NCBI GenBank assembly: GCA_900767875.1
Contig: CAAGAT010000007.1
Coordinates: 1-14,596 of the forward strand
DNA from: an uncultured Sutterella sp.
GTDB taxonomy: Bacteria; Pseudomonadota; Gammaproteobacteria; Burkholderiales; Burkholderiaceae_F
Direction: 5' to 3'
DNA length: 14,596 nucleotides
A program made the translations under genes and the position numbers. Below are positions 1-6,324 of this stretch, in pieces. Positions within the stretch are counted from its first letter, which is position 1. Each line of letters starts with the position of its first letter. A model generated the notes under the pieces. That model made no database searches. It was given only the letters and a program-made list of their open reading frames with translations, and was not told the DNA's origin.

Positions 1-7
1 CCTTCTT

Positions 8-45
8 CAAAATCAAAACCCCGCCACAGCATCTGTAACGGGGTT
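8..45 (-). terminator. Probable intrinsic terminator of the cytochrome gene
   Basis: On the minus strand a 7-bp stem (AACCCCG at 17-23 with CGGGGTT at 39-45) has a small nested ACAG/CTGT stem in its loop. It is followed by a T-rich stretch (TTTTGATTTT, reading down from about 18). It lies about 90 nt beyond the cytochrome stop codon in the direction of transcription. No T-run follows on the plus strand. The gap between it and the stop codon (46-134) shows no gene. Confidence 0.65.
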
Positions 46-134
46 CTGAATGGCCTAGCTTCTAATTTTCATCGGGAGCTTGGGGCGCGACGGGGCGGGC
101 AGGCGTTTGGTCGAATCGGACGCGGTGTGCGCGC

Positions 135-698
135 TTATTCGTAGTTGTGGCCGGCGGTGCGGTGGCAGGCGATGCAGTCCGTCTTGGGCTGATCGGCGAA
201 GGCCTTGTGCATCGGGGCAACCATCGGCTTGGCCGGGTTGACCTTCATGTTGCCGACGTCATGGCAACCGCGGCAGGTGATGAAGTCGACGGACTTCATC
301 CATTCGTGGACTTCCTCACCGAGCTCGGCGCGCTTGGCGATCTGCTTTTCGGGCGTGTTCATCGTGCCGCGGATTTCACCCCACAGGGACTTGGAGCCCG
401 AGGTGGCCTTGTGCCAGAGCAGGCCGACGACTTGAGCCTGACTGATCGAGTGAACGGATTCATACTTGAGGTGGCAGTCCACGCAGCCGGCGGTGGCGCC
501 GGAGTGGGTCTGGAAGTGCAGGCCCTTCTTGTAGGAGGCGTTGGCCGCATCCATCGAGTGGCAGAATGTGCCGCAGAATTCGGTCGAACCAGACCAGTGG
601 ACCACGGACGTACCGGCGCTCACGAGCGCCACGCCGACGACGGCGCCGATCAGAACGAGACCGGCGGCATACCACTTGCCGTTTTTATTGAAAGACAT
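135..698 (-). CDS. NapC/NirT-family tetrahaem cytochrome c
   Basis: Encodes 187 residues: a short cytoplasmic N-terminus, one membrane anchor (about residues 10-33) and a periplasmic domain with four haem c sites. These are C42-GTF-C46-H47, C72-VD-C75-H76, C142-RG-C145-H146 and C175-IA-C178-H179. NapC/NirT/NrfH proteins take electrons from menaquinol or ubiquinol and pass them to periplasmic reductases (nitrate, nitrite, TMAO and similar), so a quinol dehydrogenase role is likely. The acceptor is unknown because no reductase lies beside it. The first site has three residues between the cysteines (CX3CH) where the family usually has two, and a Met follows as H-S-M. I chose the ATG at 698 because AAGGAG precedes it by about 7 nt and it opens directly into the anchor. 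A GTG-type start at 764 would add 22 polar residues with no ribosome site. A terminator follows, so the gene is last in its transcript. modE lies upstream on the same strand. Confidence 0.93.
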   Translation of the reverse strand: MSFNKNGKWYAAGLVLIGAVVGVALVSAGTSVVHWSGSTEFCGTFCHSMDAANASYKKGLHFQTHSGATAGCVDCHLKYESVHSISQAQVVGLLWHKATSGSKSLWGEIRGTMNTPEKQIAKRAELGEEVHEWMKSVDFITCRGCHDVGNMKVNPAKPMVAPMHKAFADQPKTDCIACHRTAGHNYE

Positions 699-1051
699 CG
701 TAAAGCTCCTTTTTGGTTTTGATCCGGGTCCCCTGCCGCTTTGTGGACGGTGCGTCGTGCGCACTTATATAGGAGGGCTGCGGGCCGTTGATGCGGTCTC
801 ACGAGAATGCCGTCATCGGATTGCACAAAGGGACGGAGACACTCAACCGCGGGGTTAGGGCGCAATCATAAACTGAGCTTAACCAAAGCTGAAGTTCAAA
901 AAAATCCCGAATCTTGACATTTGTCAACAATTTGTCGGGAAAGCACCGAGCCCTCACGAACGACCTAGTTCGTAGTGCTTATAGACGAGCCTGCGCAGGA
1001 GGGCAAAGCCAAAATGGCCTGCCGCAACAAGGGCTTGTCCTATGCCACGGG
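699..1051. other. 353-bp intergenic region upstream of the cytochrome
   Basis: I see no credible gene here. The region separates modE (ending at 1052) from the cytochrome (starting at 698), both on the minus strand. It holds the FNR-like dyad at 914-927, a possible -10 (TATGAT on the minus strand, 865-870) and a second possible -10 nearer the gene (TATATAA, about 764-770). A 6-bp hairpin at 956-973 (ACGAAC/GTTCGT) lies downstream of modE, but no T-run follows it. No clear modE terminator is visible. Confidence 0.6.
865..927 (-). promoter_or_regulatory. FNR/CRP-family-type dyad with possible cytochrome promoter
   Basis: Positions 914-927 form a perfect 14-bp palindrome, TTGAC-N4-GTCAA. The FNR consensus is TTGAT-N4-ATCAA, and related FNR-family regulators (Dnr/NnrR type) tolerate the C/G version. 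On the minus strand a possible -10, TATGAT (865-870), would put the start near 858. The dyad centre then lies about 62 bp upstream, close to the class I position. The matching -35 region is poor (TTCAGC), as is common for activator-dependent promoters. Control by oxygen or nitrogen oxides is inference, but it suits an anaerobic respiratory cytochrome. Confidence 0.45.
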
Positions 1052-1855
1052 TTAGGCGATCTGCGCGACGACGACGCTTTGCGCGGTCACGCGCGCCTGC
1101 GCCCGACCGCCCAGTTCCAGGCCGTGGCCGGCGTGGGCAAAGCCGACCAGGGAGGTGCCGCCCGCCAGGCGCAGCGTCACTTCGCCGCCCTTGTCGCGGC
1201 GCGCGGTGCGGATGACGGTGCCCGTCAGAATGCAAGATCCCTTGACCGGCTCGAGCGCATGGGCGATCTCCACGCTCGTGGCCTTGAAAAGCGCCAGTGC
1301 CCGCTCGCCGACATTCAGGCCCAGCAACTGCGCGCTTTCCTGCGTGAGCGTGGCCTTGAGGGTGTTTTGCTCGTCGATGCGCAGCGCGACGCGCACCAGA
1401 GCCGGTCCGCGGGCGATGTGCTCGATGGTGACGGGAAACTGATTGCGCATCGAGGTGCGCAGCGTGGCCGAACTCAAGGGGACGAGCTCGGGCGAGACGC
1501 GCGCGGCAAATTCCATCAGCACCGCCTCGCGCGCTTTGGTGAGTTTTTCGGAAAGCTCCAAGACCGTCAGACCGGCGGGGGTGAGCTTGGTGCCGCCGCC
1601 CTTGTTGCCGCCGACTTCCTTTTCCACGAGCGGAGCGCCGGCCAGGTTCGTGAGCGTTTCGAGGGCCTGCCAGGCGGCCTTGTAGGAGACGCTCGACAGG
1701 CGCGCGGCCTCGGAAATCGACCCCGTTTCGTGGATGCGGCGCAGGATGTTGATGCGCTTGTCCACGAGCTGCTCGAGCTCACGCGTGAGCGCAATCGGAG
1801 CGGCGAGCTGCTGCGCATTGGAGGTTTGGGCCGGGGGGACGACGTCGTCGGACAT
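1052..1855 (-). CDS. modE: Molybdate-responsive transcriptional regulator ModE
   Basis: Encodes 267 residues, close to the 262 of E. coli ModE. The N-terminus (about 30-105) is the LysR-like winged helix typical of ModE. Its recognition region runs from G45-SISEAA to about residue 66, followed by a glycine-rich wing (G82-G88). Two Mop/TOBE molybdate-binding domains follow. The first starts near S135-MRNQ, matching the SARNQ-type ligand signature; the second runs from about 202 to the end. ModE-molybdate classically represses modABC and can activate molybdoenzyme genes. The ATG at 1855 has TAAGGA about 7 nt upstream. The gene is divergent from modA across 179 bp that holds a ModE-like dyad, so autoregulation is possible. 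Both halves are present, so this is a full-length sensor-regulator and not a truncated form. Confidence 0.96.
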   Translation of the reverse strand: MSDDVVPPAQTSNAQQLAAPIALTRELEQLVDKRINILRRIHETGSISEAARLSSVSYKAAWQALETLTNLAGAPLVEKEVGGNKGGGTKLTPAGLTVLELSEKLTKAREAVLMEFAARVSPELVPLSSATLRTSMRNQFPVTIEHIARGPALVRVALRIDEQNTLKATLTQESAQLLGLNVGERALALFKATSVEIAHALEPVKGSCILTGTVIRTARRDKGGEVTLRLAGGTSLVGFAHAGHGLELGGRAQARVTAQSVVVAQIA

Positions 1856-1923
1856 GATTTTTCCTTATTCAAACGCCTTAAGTGTAGTGCAAAGAATGAG
1901 GCGGAGAACCCGTCAAAACCGCC

Positions 1924-1946
1924 CGTTATTCAAAAGTGTGATAACG
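1924..1946. promoter_or_regulatory. Candidate ModE operator between modE and modA
   Basis: CGTTAT at 1924-1929 and ATAACG at 1941-1946 form a perfect 6-bp dyad separated by 11 bp. ModE boxes in other proteobacteria carry the same CGTTAT/ATAACG half-sites, with a spacing of about 12 in the E. coli modA operator as I recall it. Its place in the divergent modE-modA region supports it. The one-base difference in spacing is the main doubt. A weak extended -10 (TGTGATAAC) overlaps the right half. Confidence 0.6.
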
Positions 1947-1970
1947 TAGCGCAATTCATCGTTTGAATAG

Positions 1971-2012
1971 CGTTTTCGGACGAAAAATCCCCGAAAACGG
2001 GTTCGTTTTTTT
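1971..2012 (+). promoter_or_regulatory. modA leader hairpin followed by T-run; possible attenuator
   Basis: CGTTTTCGG (1971-1979) pairs perfectly with CCGAAAACG (1991-1999) around an 11-nt loop. A run of seven T follows at 2006-2012, just ahead of the modA ribosome site. The 3' arm can instead pair as AAAACG (1994-1999) with CGTTTT (2004-2009). The two structures exclude each other. This could be a leader terminator/antiterminator or simply a structured 5' UTR. I cannot assign it to a known riboswitch class. Confidence 0.4.
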
Positions 2013-2034
2013 GTCCACGCATAGGGAGAAAATC

Positions 2035-2787
2035 ATGCGTTTTGTCAAAACCACCCTCGCCGTCACCCTGCTCGGGGCCGCCTTTGCCGTGAGCGCCGCC
2101 GAAGTGCACGTGGCCGTGGCCGCCAACTTTACGGCGCCGGCCAAGGAACTCGCGCCGATCTTTGAAAAGCAGACCGGCCACAAGCTCGTGCTGAGCTTTG
2201 GCTCGACCGGCATGTTCTACGGCCAGATCAAGAACGGCGCCACCTACGACGTGCTGCTCGCCGCCGACGCCAAGACGCCCGCCAAGGCCCTCAAGGAAGG
2301 GTACGGTGTGACCGGCACCGACTTTACGTACGCCGTCGGCAAGCTCGTACTCTGGAGCTCGGACGCCGGCAAGGTCAGGGACGGCAAGGCGCTGCTTCAG
2401 TCGGGCGACTTCAATAAGTGCGCCGTGGCCAACCCCAAGCTGGCCCCCTATGGCTTGGCTGCCTATGAAACCCTCAAGGCTCTCAATCTCTTTGACAAGG
2501 TAAGCCCGAAGTTCGTCGAAGGCGACAACATCGGCAAGACCTTCAACTTCGTCAAGACCGCCAACGCCGACATCGGCTTTGTGGCCCTGAGCCAGGTCTA
2601 CAAGAACGGCAAGATCACCTCGGGTTCGGGCTGGATCGTTCCGGCCGAGCTCTACGGTAAGATCGCCCAGGATGCCGTGCTGCTCAAGCAGGGCAAGAAC
2701 CAGGACGCCGCCCGCGAATTCCTCAAGTTCCTGCAGGGGCCCGAAGCCGCCAAGGTTAAGAGCGACTACGGTTACGGCGCCAAGTAA
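2035..2787 (+). CDS. modA: Molybdate ABC transporter, periplasmic binding protein ModA
   Basis: Encodes 250 residues. A clear Sec signal peptide (R2-F-V-K then a hydrophobic core, cleaved around A21/A22) precedes the mature start EVHVAVAANF. The mature protein has the two-lobe oxyanion-binding fold of ModA. The early S/T-rich ligand segment (AANFTAPAKEL) and the SFGSTGMFYGQI loop correspond to ModA anion-binding loops, and the GPEAAKVKSDYGYG tail is typical. The wording is closer to the ModA2-like branch than to E. coli ModA, in my judgement. It captures molybdate (probably also tungstate) for ModBC. The ATG at 2035 has AGGGAG about 6 nt upstream. The in-frame extension to a TTG at 1963 runs through the leader hairpin and lacks a ribosome site. 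First gene of modABC, 48 bp before modB. Confidence 0.95.
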   Translation: MRFVKTTLAVTLLGAAFAVSAAEVHVAVAANFTAPAKELAPIFEKQTGHKLVLSFGSTGMFYGQIKNGATYDVLLAADAKTPAKALKEGYGVTGTDFTYAVGKLVLWSSDAGKVRDGKALLQSGDFNKCAVANPKLAPYGLAAYETLKALNLFDKVSPKFVEGDNIGKTFNFVKTANADIGFVALSQVYKNGKITSGSGWIVPAELYGKIAQDAVLLKQGKNQDAAREFLKFLQGPEAAKVKSDYGYGAK

Positions 2788-2835
2788 TCGGCCCGGACAC
2801 TTGTCAAAGCCCGATTCAGTCGGAAAGACAGCGCA

Positions 2836-3528
2836 ATGGAAGGCATTTCTTTGGAACCCGTGTGGCTGAGCATTGAGCTCGCGACGGTCACGATGGTCTT
2901 ACTCATTCTTTTGGCCACGCCCATGGCGTGGTGGCTTGCGCGCACCAAAAATCCGCTGCGCGCGCCCGTGAGCGCCATCGTCACTTTGCCTTTGGTGCTG
3001 CCGCCTTCGGTGCTGGGCTTTTACATTCTCGTGGCGATGGGGCCGCACGGCCCCATCGGCCAGCTCACGCAGTCTCTGGGGCTGGGGCTGATGACCTTCA
3101 ACTTCTCGGGGCTGATCGTGGGCTCTCTCATTTATTCGCTGCCCTTCGCCGTGCAGCCGCTTCAGGGGGCGTTCGAGTCGATTGGCAACCGCCCGATGGA
3201 AGTGGCGGCCACGCTCGGGGCCAAGCCGCTTGACGCGTTCTTTTCCGTCGTGGTGCCGCTGGCTCGTCCGGGCTTTCTGACGGCCATGATTCTGACGTTC
3301 GCGCACACCATCGGCGAATTCGGCGTGGTGCTGATGATCGGCGGCAATATTCCCGGAAAGACGCAGGTGGTCTCCACCGAGATCTACACGTTCGTCGAAG
3401 CCATGGAGTACGACAAGGCCCATTGGTTGGCGGGCGGCATGCTCGTCTTTTCCTTCCTGGTTTTGCTTTCCGTGACGCTCTTTAACCGCAGCGCCAAGGG
3501 TGTCGGCGCCGCCGGCGGCCCGAGCTAA
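2836..3528 (+). CDS. modB: Molybdate ABC transporter permease ModB
   Basis: Encodes 230 residues, about the E. coli ModB length. Hydrophobic segments lie at roughly 11-34, 45-68, 88-109, 144-168 and 196-216, giving the usual five-helix permease. The cytoplasmic coupling (EAA) loop is visible as E122-VAA followed by G128 and P141-L, which docks on the ATPase ModC. It forms the inner-membrane channel for molybdate delivered by ModA. The Shine-Dalgarno is modest (GGAAAG about 9 nt before the ATG), which fits an internal operon gene. The protein looks complete. Confidence 0.95.
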   Translation: MEGISLEPVWLSIELATVTMVLLILLATPMAWWLARTKNPLRAPVSAIVTLPLVLPPSVLGFYILVAMGPHGPIGQLTQSLGLGLMTFNFSGLIVGSLIYSLPFAVQPLQGAFESIGNRPMEVAATLGAKPLDAFFSVVVPLARPGFLTAMILTFAHTIGEFGVVLMIGGNIPGKTQVVSTEIYTFVEAMEYDKAHWLAGGMLVFSFLVLLSVTLFNRSAKGVGAAGGPS

Positions 3529-3590
3529 GGCAAAGTCCGGCTGATTATTTCTTTCCTTTCTTTCGTCGTTTCTTTGGTTGACCCACTACG

Positions 3591-4673
3591 ATGTCCGAGA
3601 CGCAAGACCGTATCCGTTTGAAGCTTGCCCGTAGCACGGGCTTTACGCTGGACGTGGATCTGACGCTGCCCGCCGGGGGCGTGACCGTGCTTTTCGGGCC
3701 CTCGGGCTGCGGCAAGACGACGGTGCTGCGAAGCGCGACGGGCCTGGAGCGGGCCCAAGGCAGCGTGCGCATCGCCGGGCAACTCTGGCAGGACGACGCG
3801 CAAAAGATCTTCGTGCCCGCCTACGCGCGTCGCATCGGCTACGTGTTTCAGGAGGCTAGCCTTTTTGATCACCTTAACGTGCGCGAAAACCTCAACTACG
3901 GCTTAAAGCGCATTCACGACGAAAACGGGCAAAAGCGCCTCGAAGAGGCTGTGGAGCTGCTCGGCATCGGGCACCTGCTCGATCGCAGAACGTCGGCCCT
4001 GTCGGGAGGCGAGCGTCAGCGCTGCGCCATTGCCCGCTCGCTGGCCGTCAAGCCCACGGCGCTATTCATGGACGAGCCGCTGGCGGCTCTCGATCATGAG
4101 CGGCGATTGGAAATCATGCCCTGGATCGAGCGCCTCAAAAAGGAACTCAAGCTGCCGATTCTTTACGTCACCCACTCTGAAGAGGAAGTGATGCGCCTGG
4201 CCGACGAACTGGCGGTCATTGAACTCGGTCAGCTCGTCGACAGCGGACCGGTGGCCGAAACGTGGCTGCGTCTGATGCAGAAAAAGAGCGGCAAGGCCGG
4301 CCGTCAGGTGCTGGTGATGGGCAAGGTTCAAGAGCGGGACGCCGCCTGGGGTCTGATGCGCGTGGCCGGCGGCGACATGCACTTTTGGGTGCGGGATACG
4401 GGGGCGGCCGTGGGCGAGAACGTGCGACTGCTCGTCAACGCCGACGACGTGTCGCTGTCGGTGCAAAAGCCCTCTCAGACGAGTATTCAGAACGTGTTTG
4501 CCTGCCGCATCACCCGCATTCTGGAGGGCGGGGACCCGAGCCGTCGAGTGGCTGAAATCGAAGCGGGCGGCACGGTGATTCTGGCCGAACTGACGGCCCG
4601 CGCCGTGCACGAGCTCAACCTGCAGCCCGGCATGAACGTCTGGGCGCAGGTCAAGACCATCGCGGTGCATTAG
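3591..4673 (+). CDS. modC: Molybdate ABC transporter ATP-binding protein ModC
   Basis: Encodes 360 residues, the normal ModC length with a C-terminal TOBE/Mop domain. The ATPase half shows Walker A G36-PSGCGKTT, Q-loop Q87, signature L137-SGGERQR, Walker B A157-LFMDEP with D-loop AALD, and H-loop H195. The C-terminal part (about 290-360, from S-I-Q-N-V-F) is the molybdate-binding TOBE domain found in ModC. It powers import through ModB. The gene starts 62 bp after modB. No Shine-Dalgarno precedes the ATG; instead 3548-3575 is almost pure pyrimidine. No better start lies nearby, because Walker A begins only 35 residues in. A GC-rich hairpin follows the stop codon. Confidence 0.95.
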   Translation: MSETQDRIRLKLARSTGFTLDVDLTLPAGGVTVLFGPSGCGKTTVLRSATGLERAQGSVRIAGQLWQDDAQKIFVPAYARRIGYVFQEASLFDHLNVRENLNYGLKRIHDENGQKRLEEAVELLGIGHLLDRRTSALSGGERQRCAIARSLAVKPTALFMDEPLAALDHERRLEIMPWIERLKKELKLPILYVTHSEEEVMRLADELAVIELGQLVDSGPVAETWLRLMQKKSGKAGRQVLVMGKVQERDAAWGLMRVAGGDMHFWVRDTGAAVGENVRLLVNADDVSLSVQKPSQTSIQNVFACRITRILEGGDPSRRVAEIEAGGTVILAELTARAVHELNLQPGMNVWAQVKTIAVH

Positions 4674-4695
4674 GCACCGTCGAATAAGCCATCTC

Positions 4696-4716
4696 AGGGG
4701 CGCCGACGGCGCCCCT
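4696..4716. terminator. GC-rich hairpin between convergent modC and SDR genes
   Basis: GGGGCGCC (4697-4704) pairs with GGCGCCCC (4708-4715) around a GAC loop, extended by one A-T pair. It sits 23 nt past the modC stop and 29 nt past the SDR stop on the other strand. The following bases on the plus strand (TGGCTTTCTT) are only moderately T-rich, and no T-run follows on the minus strand. A shared terminator is plausible. Confidence 0.5.
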
Positions 4717-4744
4717 TGGCTTTCTTGGGGGCCAAAGGCCGCGT

Positions 4745-5509
4745 TTAGCCCGCCACCAGGCCGCCGTCGATCAGGTACAGCCCGCCGGTGATGAAGCTGG
4801 CCGCGTCCGAGGCCAGGAAGTGGATGAGTTCGGCCACCTCATGGGGCTCGCCCACACGCCCGAGCGGATAGAGCTTGGCTTCGGCCTCCCAATAGGCGCT
4901 GGCGTCGCCGTTATGGGTGATGTCGGCGAATTTCTGGAAAAGATTGATCGCCAGAGGCGTGCGGATCGTGGCCGCGCACACGGCGTTGACGCGCACGTTC
5001 TTGGGGCCCAGATCGATGGCCAGACTCTTGGTGATCTGTCCGAGGGCGCCCTTGGTCAGGCCGTAGCCGAAGCTGTTGGCCTTGCCGATATAGCTTTGGT
5101 CGGAGGCGTTGATGACGACCGAGCCGCCGCCCTTGCGCAGAATGCTCGGCACCGCTTCCTGCAGGGTGCGCACGGTGCCCTTGATGTTCGTGTCGATCAT
5201 CAGCTCGAGCTCTTCGTCGCTGATCGTGAGCATCTGGTTGCAGCGGTGAATGCCCGCGTTGGCCACCACGCAGTCGAGTTCGCCGTAGCGTTCGACGGCC
5301 GCGGCCACGGCGCGCTTGAGGTTCTCGCGGCTGCGGGTATTGCCCAAAACGAAGAGCGCCCCCGTCTCCTGGGCAAGCTCCTGACCGTCTTTGGCATTGA
5401 TGTCCATAAAGGTGACGTTCCAGCCCGCGGCCAAAAATTTGCGCACGCTCGCCGCACCGATGCCGGTCGACCCGCCGGTGATAAAAACATTCTTTTTGTT
5501 GTCTGACAT
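4745..5509 (-). CDS. Short-chain dehydrogenase/reductase, substrate unknown
   Basis: Encodes 254 residues, a classical SDR Rossmann enzyme. Visible motifs are the cofactor loop T11-GGSTGIG, N84-AG, and the catalytic set N108, S136, Y149 and K153 (YGLTK). The C-terminal segment ending in ITGGLYLIDGG is typical of the family. D36 at the end of the second beta strand suggests NAD(H) over NADP(H). Likely a cytosolic oxidoreductase acting on an alcohol, sugar or ketone; the sequence does not show which. Annotation as FabG would be over-reading. The ATG at 5509 has a strong GGAGG about 6 nt upstream. It stands alone: modC converges on it and the tRNA operon terminator (5668-5700) insulates it upstream, so it should have its own promoter in 5510-5667. 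I could not assign one. Confidence 0.9.
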   Translation of the reverse strand: MSDNKKNVFITGGSTGIGAASVRKFLAAGWNVTFMDINAKDGQELAQETGALFVLGNTRSRENLKRAVAAAVERYGELDCVVANAGIHRCNQMLTISDEELELMIDTNIKGTVRTLQEAVPSILRKGGGSVVINASDQSYIGKANSFGYGLTKGALGQITKSLAIDLGPKNVRVNAVCAATIRTPLAINLFQKFADITHNGDASAYWEAEAKLYPLGRVGEPHEVAELIHFLASDAASFITGGLYLIDGGLVAG

Positions 5510-5543
5510 GAAAACCTCCGGAAAAAAGAGTGCGTCGGGGACT

Positions 5544-5556
5544 TGTGCCGGGCACA
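5544..5556. promoter_or_regulatory. Small palindrome upstream of the SDR gene
   Basis: TGTGCC-G-GGCACA is a perfect 6-bp inverted repeat around one base, about 35-47 bp before the SDR start codon. It could be an operator for a local regulator. The regulator is not in the window, and chance cannot be excluded. Confidence 0.25.
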
Positions 5557-5667
5557 GTCCTTTTAAAGAGTGTAGACGGACAAAAGCGCCGGCGAAATGC
5601 GCTCAAACCCTTGCGGGCGCGTCGGGTGCGGGAGGCGATTGGGAGGAGAGGGGCGGCGGCGGAGACG

Positions 5668-5700
5668 AAAAAAAACCGCAAGGCCGATCGCTTTGCGGTT
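5668..5700 (-). terminator. Intrinsic terminator of the tRNA operon
   Basis: Reading the minus strand, AACCGCAA (5693-5700) pairs with TTGCGGTT (5674-5681) around an 11-nt loop and runs straight into a T tract (5668-5675). It begins 5 nt after the CCA of tRNA-Leu. This is a textbook Rho-independent terminator. Confidence 0.92.
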
Positions 5701-5705
5701 CGATT

Positions 5706-5790
5706 TGGTGCCCGGAGAGAGACTCGAACTCTCACGCTTATTAGGCGGAGGATTTTGAGTCCTCTGCGTCTACCATTCCGCCATCCGGGC
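5706..5790 (-). tRNA. tRNA-Leu (anticodon CAA)
   Basis: 85 nt including an encoded CCA. The acceptor stem GCCCGGA/TCCGGGC is perfect. The anticodon loop is CTCAAAA between GAGGA and TCCTC, giving anticodon CAA, which reads UUG. A long variable arm (CGC/GCG) is present, as expected for a class II tRNA. Last gene of the four-tRNA operon. Confidence 0.97.
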
Positions 5791-5811
5791 GTACCGAATT
5801 TTTGTACAAGA

Positions 5812-5838
5812 AACCTCCGGTCACCGGGACCGGAGGTT
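5812..5838 (-). other. 11-bp hairpin between tRNA-His and tRNA-Leu
   Basis: AACCTCCGGTC (5812-5822) pairs perfectly with GACCGGAGGTT (5828-5838) around 5 nt. On the minus strand it is followed by TCTTGT, only weakly T-rich. It may be a processing signal, a partial terminator that lowers tRNA-Leu output, or a spacer structure. No good promoter lies between it and tRNA-Leu. Confidence 0.5.
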
Positions 5839-5846
5839 GAGAATTC

Positions 5847-5923
5847 TGGGGTGGGAGATGGGACTCGAACCCACGACAACCGGAATCACAATCCGGGACT
5901 CTACCAACTGAGCTACACCCACC
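5847..5923 (-). tRNA. tRNA-His (anticodon GTG)
   Basis: 77 nt including encoded CCA and the extra 5' G (G-1, at 5923) opposite C73, the tRNA-His identity element. The anticodon loop is TTGTGAT between CCGGA and TCCGG. The acceptor stem GTGGGTG/CTCCCAC has a U-U mismatch at the sixth pair. Otherwise it is standard. Confidence 0.97.
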
Positions 5924-5946
5924 ATCAAATTTTTCCCCGCTTCGCT

Positions 5947-6023
5947 TGGCCTGCCCGGCAGGATTCGAACCAGCGACCCTCGGCTTAGAAGGCCGATGCT
6001 CTATCCAACTGAGCTACGGGCAG
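5947..6023 (-). tRNA. tRNA-Arg (anticodon TCT)
   Basis: 77 nt with encoded CCA and G73. The acceptor CTGCCCG/CGGGCAG is perfect. The anticodon loop TTCTAAG gives UCU, which reads AGA and AGG. The T stem (GCTGG/CCTGC) has a U-U mismatch in the middle. Confidence 0.97.
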
Positions 6024-6042
6024 AGGCGCTTTCGAGAAGCAT

Positions 6043-6119
6043 TGGTCGGGGTGAAGAGATTCGAACTCCCGACATCCTGCTCCCAAAGCAGGCGCGCTAC
6101 CGGGCTGCGCTACACCCCG
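6043..6119 (-). tRNA. tRNA-Pro (anticodon TGG)
   Basis: 77 nt with encoded CCA. The acceptor CGGGGTG/CACCCCG is perfect. The anticodon loop TTTGGGA between CCTGC and GCAGG gives UGG, which can read all CCN codons. First gene of the operon, starting about 6 nt after the predicted transcription start. Confidence 0.97.
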
Positions 6120-6131
6120 CGGGAGCTACGC

Positions 6132-6159
6132 ATTATAAGAAAACTTCAGCGTCTTGCAA
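6132..6159 (-). promoter_or_regulatory. Promoter of the tRNA operon
   Basis: On the minus strand, TTGCAA (6154-6159) as -35 and a perfect TATAAT (6132-6137) as -10 are separated by 16 bp. The bases after the -10 (GCGTAGC) form a GC-rich discriminator, the kind seen at stringently controlled stable-RNA promoters. Transcription should start near 6125, just before tRNA-Pro. Confidence 0.85.
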
Positions 6160-6324
6160 CTTTTTGTGCAAATAATTCCGATTCGATCCCGCCGGAGCGC
6201 CCGAAAGCGCGTTTGGACGCGGCCTGGCGCTCTTTTTTAGGGGCCTCGGGGTCGCCCGCTACAATAAGCCGCTGCCGGGGTGTCCGACGGGCGGCGCCCC
6301 TTTGATTCCGAGTATTTGCACATC

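Noticed and set aside
956..973. Hairpin downstream of modE as a terminator
   Set aside because: The stem is only 6 bp with no T-run on either strand.
914..1966. Plus-strand ORF of 350 codons opposite modE
   Set aside because: It is antisense to a full-length, motif-complete modE. Its translation is Arg/Gly/Gln-rich low-complexity sequence, typical of the complement of a GC-rich gene.
1963..2034. TTG start extending modA by 24 residues
   Set aside because: It would put a polar leader before a normal signal peptide. The ATG at 2035 has a strong ribosome site.
6280..6324. GTG start for ung, 15 residues upstream
   Set aside because: It has no Shine-Dalgarno and would lie about 8 nt from the predicted transcript start. 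The conserved Ung region begins after the ATG at 6325. Not fully excluded.
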